NCBI GenBank assembly: GCA_032251315.1
Contig: JAVVEE010000045.1
Location: 1-22,203 of the forward strand
Length of the DNA: 22,203 bases
Source: LH-M37 sp032251315
Lineage (GTDB): Bacteria; Pseudomonadota; Gammaproteobacteria; SZUA-229
Direction of reading: 5' to 3'
Below are positions 6,141 to 14,301 of this stretch, one piece after another (the first letter of the stretch is position 1; each line of letters starts with the position of its first letter). The notes beneath the pieces were generated by a model. It ran no database searches. It was not told where the DNA came from and was given only the letters and a program-made list of their open reading frames with translations. Both the position numbers and the translations under genes were made by a program.

Positions 6141-8666
6141 ATGAATGATAAAAAAACTCAAAAACCAGAGACCGGATCAAAATTCGGCTCTAAAATCGGG
6201 GCTATAGCTAGATCAATAGTTAAGTCATTGCGTAAATCAAAACCTGAGGCGGAAGCTGAGGCCACAACCAAAGCAAAAGCGGGGAAGGGCGAAGGGACGA
6301 GATCCAGGGGTGAGGCCGAGGGTAAAACCGGGGCAAAACCCAGGAAAAGGTCTCGGTCCAGACGCGGCCGTGGTGGCAAGCAGGATACCAGGCCGGGTGC
6401 TAAGCCTGATGCTAATTCGGGCGCCAGACCTGATGCTAAGTCTGGCGGCAAGCCGACGGGTAAATCAGGTGGCAAGCCCCGACGTAAAAGTGCCAAAAAA
6501 GGGCCAGTGGTTGATCCTGAGGCTAAGAGCGAGGCAGGGAGATACGAAAACCCTATCGCCAGTCGGCAGTTAATACTCAGTGTGATCGAAGAGCATAACG
6601 TCATGACGTTGCCCGAGCTGCTTGAGCATCTCAAAATGGAAACGGATGATGAGCACGAGGCGTTGCGACGACGTCTGCGCGCGATGGTTCGCGATGGCCA
6701 GCTGGTGCAGAACCGCCGCGGTGGTTATTTGGCGGTGGATGAGGAAGATCTGATTCGAGGCCGGGTGATTGCTCATCCCGATGGTTTTGGTTTTCTGGTG
6801 CCCGAAGAGGGTGGTGATGATCTATTCCTGAACGGTAGAGAAATGCGAACATTGATGCATGGTGACCGGGCAGTAGTTAGAGTCGCAGGCATTGATCGCC
6901 GTGGACGCCGTGAAGGGGCTGTTGTCAGCATTATTGAGCGCGCCCATCAATTTGTGGTCGGACAGCTGTTTGATGAAGATGGCGTTTATTTTGTCACCCC
7001 TGACAGCAAACGCATGACCCAGAATATTTTATTGCCCGCCAGCGAGCTGGGTGATGCCAGACCGGGACAGATTATTAAGGTTGAGATCACCAAGTATCCC
7101 ACCTCCAAAAGAGAAGCGATTGGACGGGTGGCCAGTGTGATTGGTGATAAAGCTGACCCCGGCATGGAGATAGAGATTGCGATTCATAATCACGGCCTTC
7201 CTAATGAGTGGCCTGAAGACGTGCTCGTGGCTACCTCGAAGCTGGGATCGGAAGTCAGGGATGAAGACAAGCTGGGCCGGGTTGATTTACGCGCAATTCC
7301 CTTAGTGACGATTGATGGTGAAGATGCACGTGATTTTGATGATGCGGTGTATTGCGAGCCGGTGGCGAATGGCTGGCGACTGCTGGTCGCTATCGCTGAT
7401 GTGGCCCATTATGTGGAGCCGGGCCTGGCACTGGATAATAGCGCCTATGAGCGGGCGACTTCGGTGTATTTTCCGGGGCGGGTTATTCCCATGCTGCCTG
7501 AAGAGATTTCCAATGGCCTCTGCTCTCTCAATCCGAAGGTCGATCGCCTGTGTATGGTTTGTGAAATGCAAATTGATAAGGATGGCGAGATTACAGACTA
7601 CGGATTTTTCGAGGCGGTATTCAGTTCACATGCACGTCTGACCTACAATATGGTTGCCGATGCAGTAGTGGAGAAGAAGCCGGAAATGCGGGAAGAACTT
7701 GCCGAGCTGGTGCCGCATCTTGAAAATCTTTATGAGCTGTACGGTGCCTTCATTAAAGCGCGAAACAAACGCGGTTCGATTGAGTTTGACTCCACCGAAA
7801 CAAAGATCGTGTTTACCGATGACAAGCGCATCGAGAATATCGAGCCGTTCATCCGTAATGATGCACACCGAATTATTGAAGAATGCATGATTGCAGCTAA
7901 TGTCTCCGCGGCAAAAATGATTCTTAAGCATGAATTGCCCTGCCTTTATCGGGATCATGATCGTCCTGATGATGACAAGATTGAAGATCTGCGCGGCTTT
8001 TTGAGCGAGCTGGATTTGACCCTTGGCGAACACCAGGGAAAAGTGGAATCCAAGGATTATGCGGTGTTAACTCAGAAGCTGGAGCATCGAGAAGATCGCC
8101 ATCTGGTGCAGACCCTGTTGTTGCGCTCACTCAAGCAGGCGGTTTACAAGCCCGAGAATACCGGACACTTTGGTCTGGCTCTGACTGCCTATGCCCATTT
8201 CACTTCACCGATTCGCCGTTATCCTGATTTGCTGGTGCATCGTGCGCTCAAGCATATTATTCATAAAAGGAAGAAAAGCGATTACATCTACGGTCATGAT
8301 CAGATGGCTTCAATGGGTGAACACTGTTCAAGCAATGAACGCCGTGCTGATGAGGCAACGCGCGATGCCGAGTTTGCCCTGAAGTGTGAATACATGATGG
8401 ACAAGGTAGGTAAGGAATTTACCGCGCATGTCACATCCGTAGTTTCATTCGGCCTGTTCGTTGAACTGGATGATTATTATGTAGAAGGGTTAATTCATAT
8501 TACCAATCTACCGAAAGATTATTATCAGTTCGATCCCGTCGCGCACCATTTAGTGGGTGAGAACACCGGCCAGACCTTCCGCCTGTGCGACTCGGTGTCG
8601 GTACGCGTGACCAATGTAGACCGGAATGAAAGACGCATTGATTTTGAATTGCTGAAAAAAGATTAG
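6141..8666 (+). CDS. rnr: Ribonuclease R with a basic repetitive N-terminal tail
   Basis: An 841-residue 3'-5' exoribonuclease that degrades structured RNA and acts in rRNA quality control. Family homology begins at about residue 134 (RYENPIASR). The winged-helix domain (140-200) is followed by cold-shock domains (205-370) and the RNB domain, whose IDGEDARDFDD (391-401) supplies the acidic metal-binding residues Asp392, Asp398, Asp400 and Asp401. The S1 domain runs to the C-terminus. The first about 130 residues are Lys/Arg/Ala/Gly-rich and contain four 8-residue repeats (86-117). In E. coli the basic tail is C-terminal; here the protein stops almost directly after S1 (FELLKKD). The ribosome site is weak (GGCGG at 6123-6127), and no other in-frame ATG occurs until far inside the fold. 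First gene of a five-gene operon. Confidence 0.95.
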   Translation: MNDKKTQKPETGSKFGSKIGAIARSIVKSLRKSKPEAEAEATTKAKAGKGEGTRSRGEAEGKTGAKPRKRSRSRRGRGGKQDTRPGAKPDANSGARPDAKSGGKPTGKSGGKPRRKSAKKGPVVDPEAKSEAGRYENPIASRQLILSVIEEHNVMTLPELLEHLKMETDDEHEALRRRLRAMVRDGQLVQNRRGGYLAVDEEDLIRGRVIAHPDGFGFLVPEEGGDDLFLNGREMRTLMHGDRAVVRVAGIDRRGRREGAVVSIIERAHQFVVGQLFDEDGVYFVTPDSKRMTQNILLPASELGDARPGQIIKVEITKYPTSKREAIGRVASVIGDKADPGMEIEIAIHNHGLPNEWPEDVLVATSKLGSEVRDEDKLGRVDLRAIPLVTIDGEDARDFDDAVYCEPVANGWRLLVAIADVAHYVEPGLALDNSAYERATSVYFPGRVIPMLPEEISNGLCSLNPKVDRLCMVCEMQIDKDGEITDYGFFEAVFSSHARLTYNMVADAVVEKKPEMREELAELVPHLENLYELYGAFIKARNKRGSIEFDSTETKIVFTDDKRIENIEPFIRNDAHRIIEECMIAANVSAAKMILKHELPCLYRDHDRPDDDKIEDLRGFLSELDLTLGEHQGKVESKDYAVLTQKLEHREDRHLVQTLLLRSLKQAVYKPENTGHFGLALTAYAHFTSPIRRYPDLLVHRALKHIIHKRKKSDYIYGHDQMASMGEHCSSNERRADEATRDAEFALKCEYMMDKVGKEFTAHVTSVVSFGLFVELDDYYVEGLIHITNLPKDYYQFDPVAHHLVGENTGQTFRLCDSVSVRVTNVDRNERRIDFELLKKD
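6396..6491 (+). repeat. Four tandem 24-nt units within rnr
   Basis: Four in-frame units encode G-A-K-P-D-A-N-S, G-A-R-P-D-A-K-S, G-G-K-P-T-G-K-S and G-G-K-P-R-R-K-S (residues 86-117 of RNase R). The register is exact, with G at 1, K/R at 3, P at 4 and S at 8 in every unit. The nucleotide units have diverged in codon choice, so the array is not a fresh duplication. Confidence 0.85.
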
Positions 8667-8676
8667 GGTCGTTCAG

Positions 8677-9423
8677 TTGGCTAAAAACCGGAATGAATTA
8701 ATCTATGGAATTCACGCCGTAGAATCAGCTCTTGAAAACCGGGGTGAGGATGTATTACAGCTCTGGGTGTTGCAGGGACGCAATGATCAGCGTGTCAGCA
8801 AATTGCTGGCGCTGGCTCATCAATACGGGGTTTCCGTTCAGGCAATCTCATCCGACAAAATGAAAAAGAAGTCTCAGGATGCCAGCCACCAGGGCGTGTT
8901 AGCCGAGTTGCGGGTGACGCAGTCCAGATTGACAACCCTGGATGATATTCTGAACAAGCCGGGTGATCTGTTGCTGCTGATTCTCGATGAAATTCAGGAT
9001 CCCCATAACGTCGGTGCCTGTTTACGCAGCGCCGATGCGGCGGGTGTGGATGCGGTGATCGCACCCAAAAATCGTACTCCCGGCATAACGGCGGTGGTGC
9101 GAAAGGTCGCCTGTGGCGCGGCGGAAACGGTGCCCTTTATCACGGTCACCAATCTGGCGCGCACCCTGGAACAGCTGCATGAGCATGATGTCTTTATCGT
9201 CGGCACCGCGGGCGAAACCGATCACAGCCTGTATGACGTTAATGTCAGCCAACGCATGGCTCTGGTTATGGGCGCGGAAGAAAAAGGCCTGCGCAGACTG
9301 ACCCGTGAGAACTGTGACCAGCTGGTTTATATCCCCATGCGCGGCAGCGTCGAGAGCCTTAATGTTTCGGTCGCCACAGGTATCGCGCTCTTCGAGATAA
9401 GGCGAAAAATTGCCGCAGCTTAA
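8677..9423 (+). CDS. rlmB: 23S rRNA (guanosine-2251-2'-O)-methyltransferase
   Basis: A 248-residue SPOUT-class enzyme that uses S-adenosylmethionine to methylate the 2'-OH of G2251 in the 23S rRNA P loop. An N-terminal L30e-like RNA-binding domain (1-80, beginning ELIYGIHAVESAL) precedes the trefoil-knot domain. Motif 1 is DPHNVGACLRSADAAGV (108-124), motif 2 is MGAEEKGLRRL (198-208), and motif 3 is IPMRGSVESLNVSVATGIAL (219-238). Length equals the family norm (about 245). The start is TTG at 8677, with AGGG 8 nt upstream; no better ATG is present. It lies 10 bp after rnr, the usual gammaproteobacterial order, and overlaps the next gene by 14 nt. Confidence 0.95.
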   Translation: MAKNRNELIYGIHAVESALENRGEDVLQLWVLQGRNDQRVSKLLALAHQYGVSVQAISSDKMKKKSQDASHQGVLAELRVTQSRLTTLDDILNKPGDLLLLILDEIQDPHNVGACLRSADAAGVDAVIAPKNRTPGITAVVRKVACGAAETVPFITVTNLARTLEQLHEHDVFIVGTAGETDHSLYDVNVSQRMALVMGAEEKGLRRLTRENCDQLVYIPMRGSVESLNVSVATGIALFEIRRKIAAA

Positions 9424-10444
9424 TCTTGTTATACCGGGCCTGTGCGGCCCACTTCCTGAAATAGATAGCCTCGATAGTGACTCTGTTAAGGCGCTGGTGT
9501 CGTGGTTAGCCAGGGCTAATCAGCAGCATATCCCGCAAACAAATTTCCATGAAGTGCTCGCCCTCATGTTCGGGCAGGATGACACCCGGCCTCTGCCCGC
9601 AGCGGCGCTGTCCCTGCTGGCGAGTGGCCGCTATACCGAGCAGGGACACTGGTTTCGTGCGGATCCGGTTTATCTGCAGGCGGATATGGATCACGCGATT
9701 TTGCGTGACAGCCACGGGCTGGATCTGACCCTGGAAGAATCTACCGCCCTGATCGAAGCATTGAATGCCCACTTTCAGCAAGACGGCATTCGTTTTTTAA
9801 TGACCGACAAGGATAGCTGGTTTCTCAACATTGCCGACCACGAACGCGTCACCACTGCGCCTCTGCATGAAGTGATTGGCCGCAATGTCTATGCCTTCAT
9901 GCCGCAGGGTAAAGATGCGCTGTACTGGAAAAAGTTTATGAACGAAGTGCAGATGCTACTGCACAGCAGCGCTGTTAATGAGCAGCGTGAGCAGGCGGAC
10001 AAGCTGCCCGTGAACGGCGCCTGGCTTTGGGGCGGGGGCGCATTGCCGCTTAACGCTGAGGCGGATAATAATAAGCAGCAGGCTATGGAAATATTTAGCC
10101 GACATGCCATGGTTCAGGGGCTGGCGGTTTTAAATCAATGGCAATGCCATTCAGTGACTCATGCCGAGGACTTTATGGCGGGCTTTCCAACCGCATCAAA
10201 CTCCATGCTGGTATTGGACGATCTTTTTGAGATGACCAGCTATGGCGATGTTATGGCATGGCAAAGCAGTTTGAATGAGTTCTATAGGCAATGGCTGGAA
10301 CCGGTTTTAAACTGGGCGATGAAGAAAAAGATAAAGGTTAATCTGTATCCCTGTAACGGTGTCTGTTATCAAATATCACCTGGCAACAGATTCAGATTTT
10401 TTCGTAATAAACGTATAAGCAACTATATCCATACCTATGAATAA
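9410..10444 (+). CDS. rpfE: RpfE-type protein encoded next to recJ
   Basis: A 344-residue soluble protein of the family named for Xanthomonas RpfE, often mislabelled as a cofactor-independent phosphoglycerate mutase. Family traits visible here are a hydrophobic N-terminal strand (LNLVIPGLCGP), WFRADPVYLQADMDH (81-95), a long central region with RFLMTDKDSWFLNI, and NGAWLWGGGALP (202-213). No phosphoglycerate mutase metal motif or catalytic serine is apparent, and its biochemical activity is not known. The start is TTG at 9410, with AAGG 7 nt upstream. It overlaps rlmB by 14 nt and recJ by 8 nt, so translation is coupled. Genomic pairing with recJ is known in Xanthomonas and supports the name; a diffusible-signal role should not be assumed here. 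Confidence 0.75.
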   Translation: MPQLNLVIPGLCGPLPEIDSLDSDSVKALVSWLARANQQHIPQTNFHEVLALMFGQDDTRPLPAAALSLLASGRYTEQGHWFRADPVYLQADMDHAILRDSHGLDLTLEESTALIEALNAHFQQDGIRFLMTDKDSWFLNIADHERVTTAPLHEVIGRNVYAFMPQGKDALYWKKFMNEVQMLLHSSAVNEQREQADKLPVNGAWLWGGGALPLNAEADNNKQQAMEIFSRHAMVQGLAVLNQWQCHSVTHAEDFMAGFPTASNSMLVLDDLFEMTSYGDVMAWQSSLNEFYRQWLEPVLNWAMKKKIKVNLYPCNGVCYQISPGNRFRFFRNKRISNYIHTYE

Positions 10445-12170
10445 TGTTAGCGTCATCAGCAAATGCACCGAAGTTTCCGCCGCGCTCGAAGCGAGTGATT
10501 TGGATCCACTGCTGAAACGGATTTATGCAAACCGGGGCATTGTAAATTGCGATCAGCTTGATTATTCGATTTCAGGATTGCTTGATTTTACAAAGTTAAA
10601 AGGTATTGAAGCGGCGTCAGCAATAATTGCAGATGCGGTGATGAATGATGAAGCCGTGGTTATCGTCGGTGATTTTGATGCCGACGGGGCCACCAGCTCG
10701 GCGTTGATGGTACGCGCGCTACGTTCGCTGGGTTTGCCGGGTGTGCGCTACCTGGTGCCCAATCGCTTTGAATACGGTTACGGGCTGACCCCTGAAATTG
10801 TGCTGCTGGCCAGGGACATGTCACCGGATTTGATCATCACCGTCGATAATGGTATCTCCAGCATCGATGGTGTGGCCTACGCGAAACAGCAAAACATAAA
10901 AGTCGTGGTCACCGATCACCATTTGCAGGGCGCGGTTCTGCCGGATGCGGATGCGATTGTGAATCCCAATCAGCAGGACTGTGCTTTCCCCAGCAAGATG
11001 ATGGCCGGCGTGGGCGTGGCGTTCTATGTCATGCTGGCAGTGCGTGCAAGCTTGCGCACCCGTGGCTGGTTTGATGCACAGCGCCCCGAACCTAATATGG
11101 CAAGCCTGCTGGATCTGGTAGCATTGGGCACGGTCGCTGATGTAGTGCCGCTGGATAAAAATAATCGACTGTTAGTGCAGCAGGGACTCAGCCGTATTCG
11201 CAAGTCGCAGTGCTGCTGGGGCATTCAGGCCCTGCTCACAATTTCAGGCAAAAACATGCACAATTGCAGTACGCAGGATTTTGGTTTTGCCGTCGCGCCA
11301 CGTCTGAACGCCGCCGGACGACTGGATGATATGTCTGCGGGTATCGAATGCCTGCTGGCGGATGATTTTGAGACGGCGATGGATTACGCCAAAATGCTCG
11401 ATGAGTTGAACCAGCAGCGCAAGGAAATTGAAGGCGACATGCTGGTGCAGGCTATGACCATTATGGAAACTCTGCTGGTTAAAATGGCTGGCGAGAAATT
11501 GCAGTCGGGATTGTGTCTGTTTGATGAGGAGTGGCATCAGGGTGTGGTGGGCTTGCTGGCTTCCAGAGTCAAAGAAAAGTTTCATCGCCCGGTTATCGCC
11601 TTTGCCGATGCCGGCGGCGATGAGATAAAAGGCTCAGCGCGATCCATACCGGGTGTGCATATCCGCGATGTGCTGGATGCCATTGCCACCCAGCACCCGG
11701 CCCTGATACAGAAATTCGGTGGCCACGCCATGGCCGCCGGACTGAGCATGAAGAAAGCCGATTTTGAACAGTTCTCCAGCGCGTTCTCACAGCAAATCGA
11801 CAGCTGCATCGATAAAAAATCGCTGGACAAGGTGATAGAAACCGATGGCGGCTTGCAAATGGGTGAATTGAGTATGAATGCCGCAGAAGCATTGTCTCAG
11901 GCCGGGCCCTGGGGACAGTGTTTTCCCGAGCCGCTGTTTAATGATGAGTTTTCTGTTCTGGACTGGAAAGTGCTGAAAGAAAAACATCTAAAACTTAAAC
12001 TGCGCCACTGCATCAATAATGCGGAGGTCGATGCTATTGCGTTTAACCAGAGCGCTGATGTTTTGCCGGCCGGTGACTCACCATTGAGAATGGTTTATCG
12101 GATGAATGTTAACGAGTTTCGCGGTTATCGAAACTTGCAGTTAATAGTCGAACATATTGAACCCGGATGA
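10437..12170 (+). CDS. recJ: Single-stranded-DNA-specific 5'-3' exonuclease RecJ
   Basis: A 577-residue nuclease of the DHH phosphoesterase superfamily. It degrades single-stranded DNA 5' to 3' in RecF-pathway recombination, mismatch repair and base excision repair. Metal-binding motifs are DFDADG (79-84), VDNG (136-139), TDHH (159-162) and ADVVPLD (234-240). The DHHA1 domain carries KFGGHAMAAGLS (426-437), and a C-terminal OB-fold segment follows. Length equals E. coli RecJ (577). The ATG at 10437 lies within the last codons of rpfE (8-nt overlap); the 3' end overlaps the pyrD reading frame by ATGA. Confidence 0.97.
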   Translation: MNNVSVISKCTEVSAALEASDLDPLLKRIYANRGIVNCDQLDYSISGLLDFTKLKGIEAASAIIADAVMNDEAVVIVGDFDADGATSSALMVRALRSLGLPGVRYLVPNRFEYGYGLTPEIVLLARDMSPDLIITVDNGISSIDGVAYAKQQNIKVVVTDHHLQGAVLPDADAIVNPNQQDCAFPSKMMAGVGVAFYVMLAVRASLRTRGWFDAQRPEPNMASLLDLVALGTVADVVPLDKNNRLLVQQGLSRIRKSQCCWGIQALLTISGKNMHNCSTQDFGFAVAPRLNAAGRLDDMSAGIECLLADDFETAMDYAKMLDELNQQRKEIEGDMLVQAMTIMETLLVKMAGEKLQSGLCLFDEEWHQGVVGLLASRVKEKFHRPVIAFADAGGDEIKGSARSIPGVHIRDVLDAIATQHPALIQKFGGHAMAAGLSMKKADFEQFSSAFSQQIDSCIDKKSLDKVIETDGGLQMGELSMNAAEALSQAGPWGQCFPEPLFNDEFSVLDWKVLKEKHLKLKLRHCINNAEVDAIAFNQSADVLPAGDSPLRMVYRMNVNEFRGYRNLQLIVEHIEPG

Positions 12171-12178
12171 GTGCCAAG

Positions 12179-13210
12179 ATGAATTTTTATCCGCTTGCCA
12201 GAAAACTGCTTTTTTTACTCGAACCCGAAACCGCACACACACTCTCGCTGCGACTGCTGGATGTGGCCAATAAACTGGGGCTGCTGAAACTGTTTATCGG
12301 CGAAACAGTAAAGGTGCCGGTTAAAGTCATGGGCATCGAGTTTATCAACCCCATCGGGCTGGCGGCCGGTCTGGATAAAAATGGCGAGCACATCGATGCG
12401 TTGGCAGCCTGCGGTTTTGGTTTTGTCGAGATCGGCACAGTCACGCCGAAAGCGCAGCCCGGCAACCCCAAACCCCGCCTGTTCAGACTCGAAGCCGATG
12501 AGGCGATTATTAATCGCATGGGGTTTAATAATAACGGGGTTGAGGCGCTGGTGAATAATGTCAGGCGCAGCCGGCGCCGGTGTGTGCTGGGAATCAACAT
12601 CGGCAAGAACCGTGATACCGCGTTGCAAACGGCCGCCGACGACTACCGCTCGGCGCTGACTCAGGTTTATCCCCATGCCGATTATGTGACTATCAATATC
12701 TCGTCGCCCAACACGCCGGGGCTGAGAGACTTGCAGCATGGCGAGGAGCTGGCGAAACTGCTGGCCACCTTAAAGCAGGAGCAAACTCGGCTGGCGGATA
12801 TTCATGGCAAGTATGTACCACTGGTGGTGAAGATCGCCCCCGATCTTGATGATGGCGAAATCGCCGAGCTGGCGCAGACTTTTCTACAGCAGAAGATCGA
12901 CGGCGTCATCGCCACCAATACCACCAACAGCCGGGAAGGTCTGCGTGACCTGAAACAGGCGGCTGAGCAGGGTGGGCTGAGTGGTCGACCCTTAAGGTCA
13001 AAGTCGGATCATGTGCTGGCCACACTGGTCTCCGAGCTGAAAGGGCAGATCCCCGTAATCGCCGCCGGCGGAGTTTTTTCAGCAGGCGATGCCAAAAGAA
13101 AAATGGAACTGGGTGCTTCGCTGGTGCAGATATATACAGGCTTTATCTATCAGGGTCCGGCATTAATTAAAGACTGTGCCGAGCGAACTGCTGAGTTGCT
13201 GAAAATATGA
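12179..13210 (+). CDS. pyrD: Dihydroorotate dehydrogenase (quinone), class 2
   Basis: A 343-residue FMN enzyme of the inner membrane surface that oxidises dihydroorotate to orotate with ubiquinone, the fourth step of pyrimidine synthesis. The N-terminal helices (MNFYPLARKLLFLLEPETAH) are the class 2 membrane and quinone domain. The barrel follows with NPIGLAAGLDKNGE, GTVTPKAQPGNPKPRLFRL and NISSPNTPGLRDLQ, whose serine is the class 2 catalytic base. Phosphate-binding AAGGVFSAGDA is near the C-terminus. The start at 12179 aligns with the E. coli N-terminus; an in-frame ATG at 12167 overlapping the recJ stop (ATGA) would add four residues and is a fair alternative. Last gene of the rnr operon. 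The 72 bp to the next, convergent gene shows no convincing terminator. Confidence 0.95.
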   Translation: MNFYPLARKLLFLLEPETAHTLSLRLLDVANKLGLLKLFIGETVKVPVKVMGIEFINPIGLAAGLDKNGEHIDALAACGFGFVEIGTVTPKAQPGNPKPRLFRLEADEAIINRMGFNNNGVEALVNNVRRSRRRCVLGINIGKNRDTALQTAADDYRSALTQVYPHADYVTINISSPNTPGLRDLQHGEELAKLLATLKQEQTRLADIHGKYVPLVVKIAPDLDDGEIAELAQTFLQQKIDGVIATNTTNSREGLRDLKQAAEQGGLSGRPLRSKSDHVLATLVSELKGQIPVIAAGGVFSAGDAKRKMELGASLVQIYTGFIYQGPALIKDCAERTAELLKI

Positions 13211-13282
13211 ATAGGTAGTGGATTTTTAATTAATTGGTTAATGTGCAGGTGTAAAGCCAGACCAATTCAGTGAAGCGGGTCT

Positions 13283-13831
13283 CTAAATATGAAGTCGACG
13301 GACCTTCTGGTCACGGGTGCTGTGTTCCCAGGCTTCATTGAAAAACTTATCCAGCATCTGGGCTCGCGACGGTGACATGAAATTCGCCGATGCCTGATAA
13401 TTATGGTTTTCGGCATGCTTTCGGTATAACAGGCCAACGCCGTCCACGGTCATAAAAACACTTTTGTCATCTTTATAAATTTCCGGCGGATTTTTTATAA
13501 ACACCGAGCTGATTAGCTTCTGGGCAATACGTATAAGGCGGTGTCCTTTTTTTATCGCCGTCGATGAGTCCTGCACGAGAATGCGTACCTGAGTGCGAGG
13601 ATGGCGGATGGCGAGATTGGAAATATGCTGTTCGAATTCTTCATTATCAAAGACGGCATTATCCAGATCCTGGGTGAAAATATTAATGCCGTATCTGGCC
13701 TGGCTGGCCAGGGATATAGCCATGTTACGATTTTCTTCAGCGCTGCTTAGCGGAATTTCGGCATTGGTTTCGCCCAGCTTGAGGTGGCTGGGCATTTCTT
13801 CGCAGAAAGGAACAGAGGTAATAACCGGCAT
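13283..13831 (-). CDS. GNAT-associated domain protein, probable DUF7931
   Basis: A 182-residue soluble protein with no signal or membrane segment. I recognise it as the domain often found fused C-terminally to a GNAT acetyltransferase in gammaproteobacteria (I believe catalogued as DUF7931, with a remote phospholipase D-like fold). Conserved features visible are ARYGINIFTQDLDNAVFDNEEF (46-67), TQVRILVQDSSTAIKKGHRLI, and SVFMTVDGVGLLYRKH. A true HKD catalytic motif is not present. Its ATG lies only 2 nt after the stop of the acetyltransferase gene but in another frame, so here the two domains are separate, co-translated proteins. Function unknown; the pairing suggests a complex with the acetyltransferase. 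Confidence 0.7.
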   Translation of the reverse strand: MPVITSVPFCEEMPSHLKLGETNAEIPLSSAEENRNMAISLASQARYGINIFTQDLDNAVFDNEEFEQHISNLAIRHPRTQVRILVQDSSTAIKKGHRLIRIAQKLISSVFIKNPPEIYKDDKSVFMTVDGVGLLYRKHAENHNYQASANFMSPSRAQMLDKFFNEAWEHSTRDQKVRRLHI

Positions 13832-13833
13832 AA

Positions 13834-14271
13834 CTAAGTTTCATTGTTGAGCTGTTGGTACATGGCCAGATGCAGCATTCCCGCATCGGTAAATTCATGG
13901 CCAGTATAGATGAATCCAAATTGTTTGTAAAAATCAGTGGCCTGTTTCTGTGCGTGCAGGTAGACCATGCGATAGTCGTGTGTTTCTGCGTGCAATAATA
14001 CGCTTGCCAGTAATTTTTTGCCTATACCCTGATTGCGGTTTTTTTTGATAACGGCCATGCGGCCTATCTGACCATCCGGTTTGAGCCGGGCGGTGGCAAC
14101 GGGCTGGTTGTTAAGCAGGGCCAGAAAGTGAATCGACTGTGTGTCATATTCATCCCATTCCAGATCGGCGGGCACATGCTGTTCAGCAATAAATACAGCC
14201 GTTCTGATTTCCTTGAGCTGCGGGCTGTGCTGTGCCCAGTTGGTGGTGATTATTTGCAGCCCTTCACTCAT
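13834..14271 (-). CDS. GNAT-family N-acetyltransferase
   Basis: A 145-residue cytoplasmic enzyme of the GCN5-related acetyltransferase fold, which transfers an acetyl group from acetyl-CoA to an amine. VFIAEQHVPADLEWDEYDTQSIHFLAL resembles the ElaA-like subgroup N-terminus. Motif A with the CoA pyrophosphate loop is IGRMAVIKKNRNQGIGKKLLA (69-89, Q/RxxGxG/A pattern), and the C-terminal VYLHAQKQATDFYKQFGFIYTGHEF is motif B. The substrate cannot be read from sequence. It sits 30 bp after roxA and 2 nt before the DUF7931-type gene, in the purB operon. Confidence 0.85.
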   Translation of the reverse strand: MSEGLQIITTNWAQHSPQLKEIRTAVFIAEQHVPADLEWDEYDTQSIHFLALLNNQPVATARLKPDGQIGRMAVIKKNRNQGIGKKLLASVLLHAETHDYRMVYLHAQKQATDFYKQFGFIYTGHEFTDAGMLHLAMYQQLNNET

Positions 14272-14301
14272 TGTTTTTAACGTGATCTCCCGCTGCTGTG
14301 A

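Noticed and set aside
6158..6634. A 158-codon minus-strand open frame rich in Pro, Leu and Ala opposite the rnr 5' end
   Set aside because: Its composition is the mirror of the Lys/Gly/Ala-rich repeats of RNase R; no start signal or family match.
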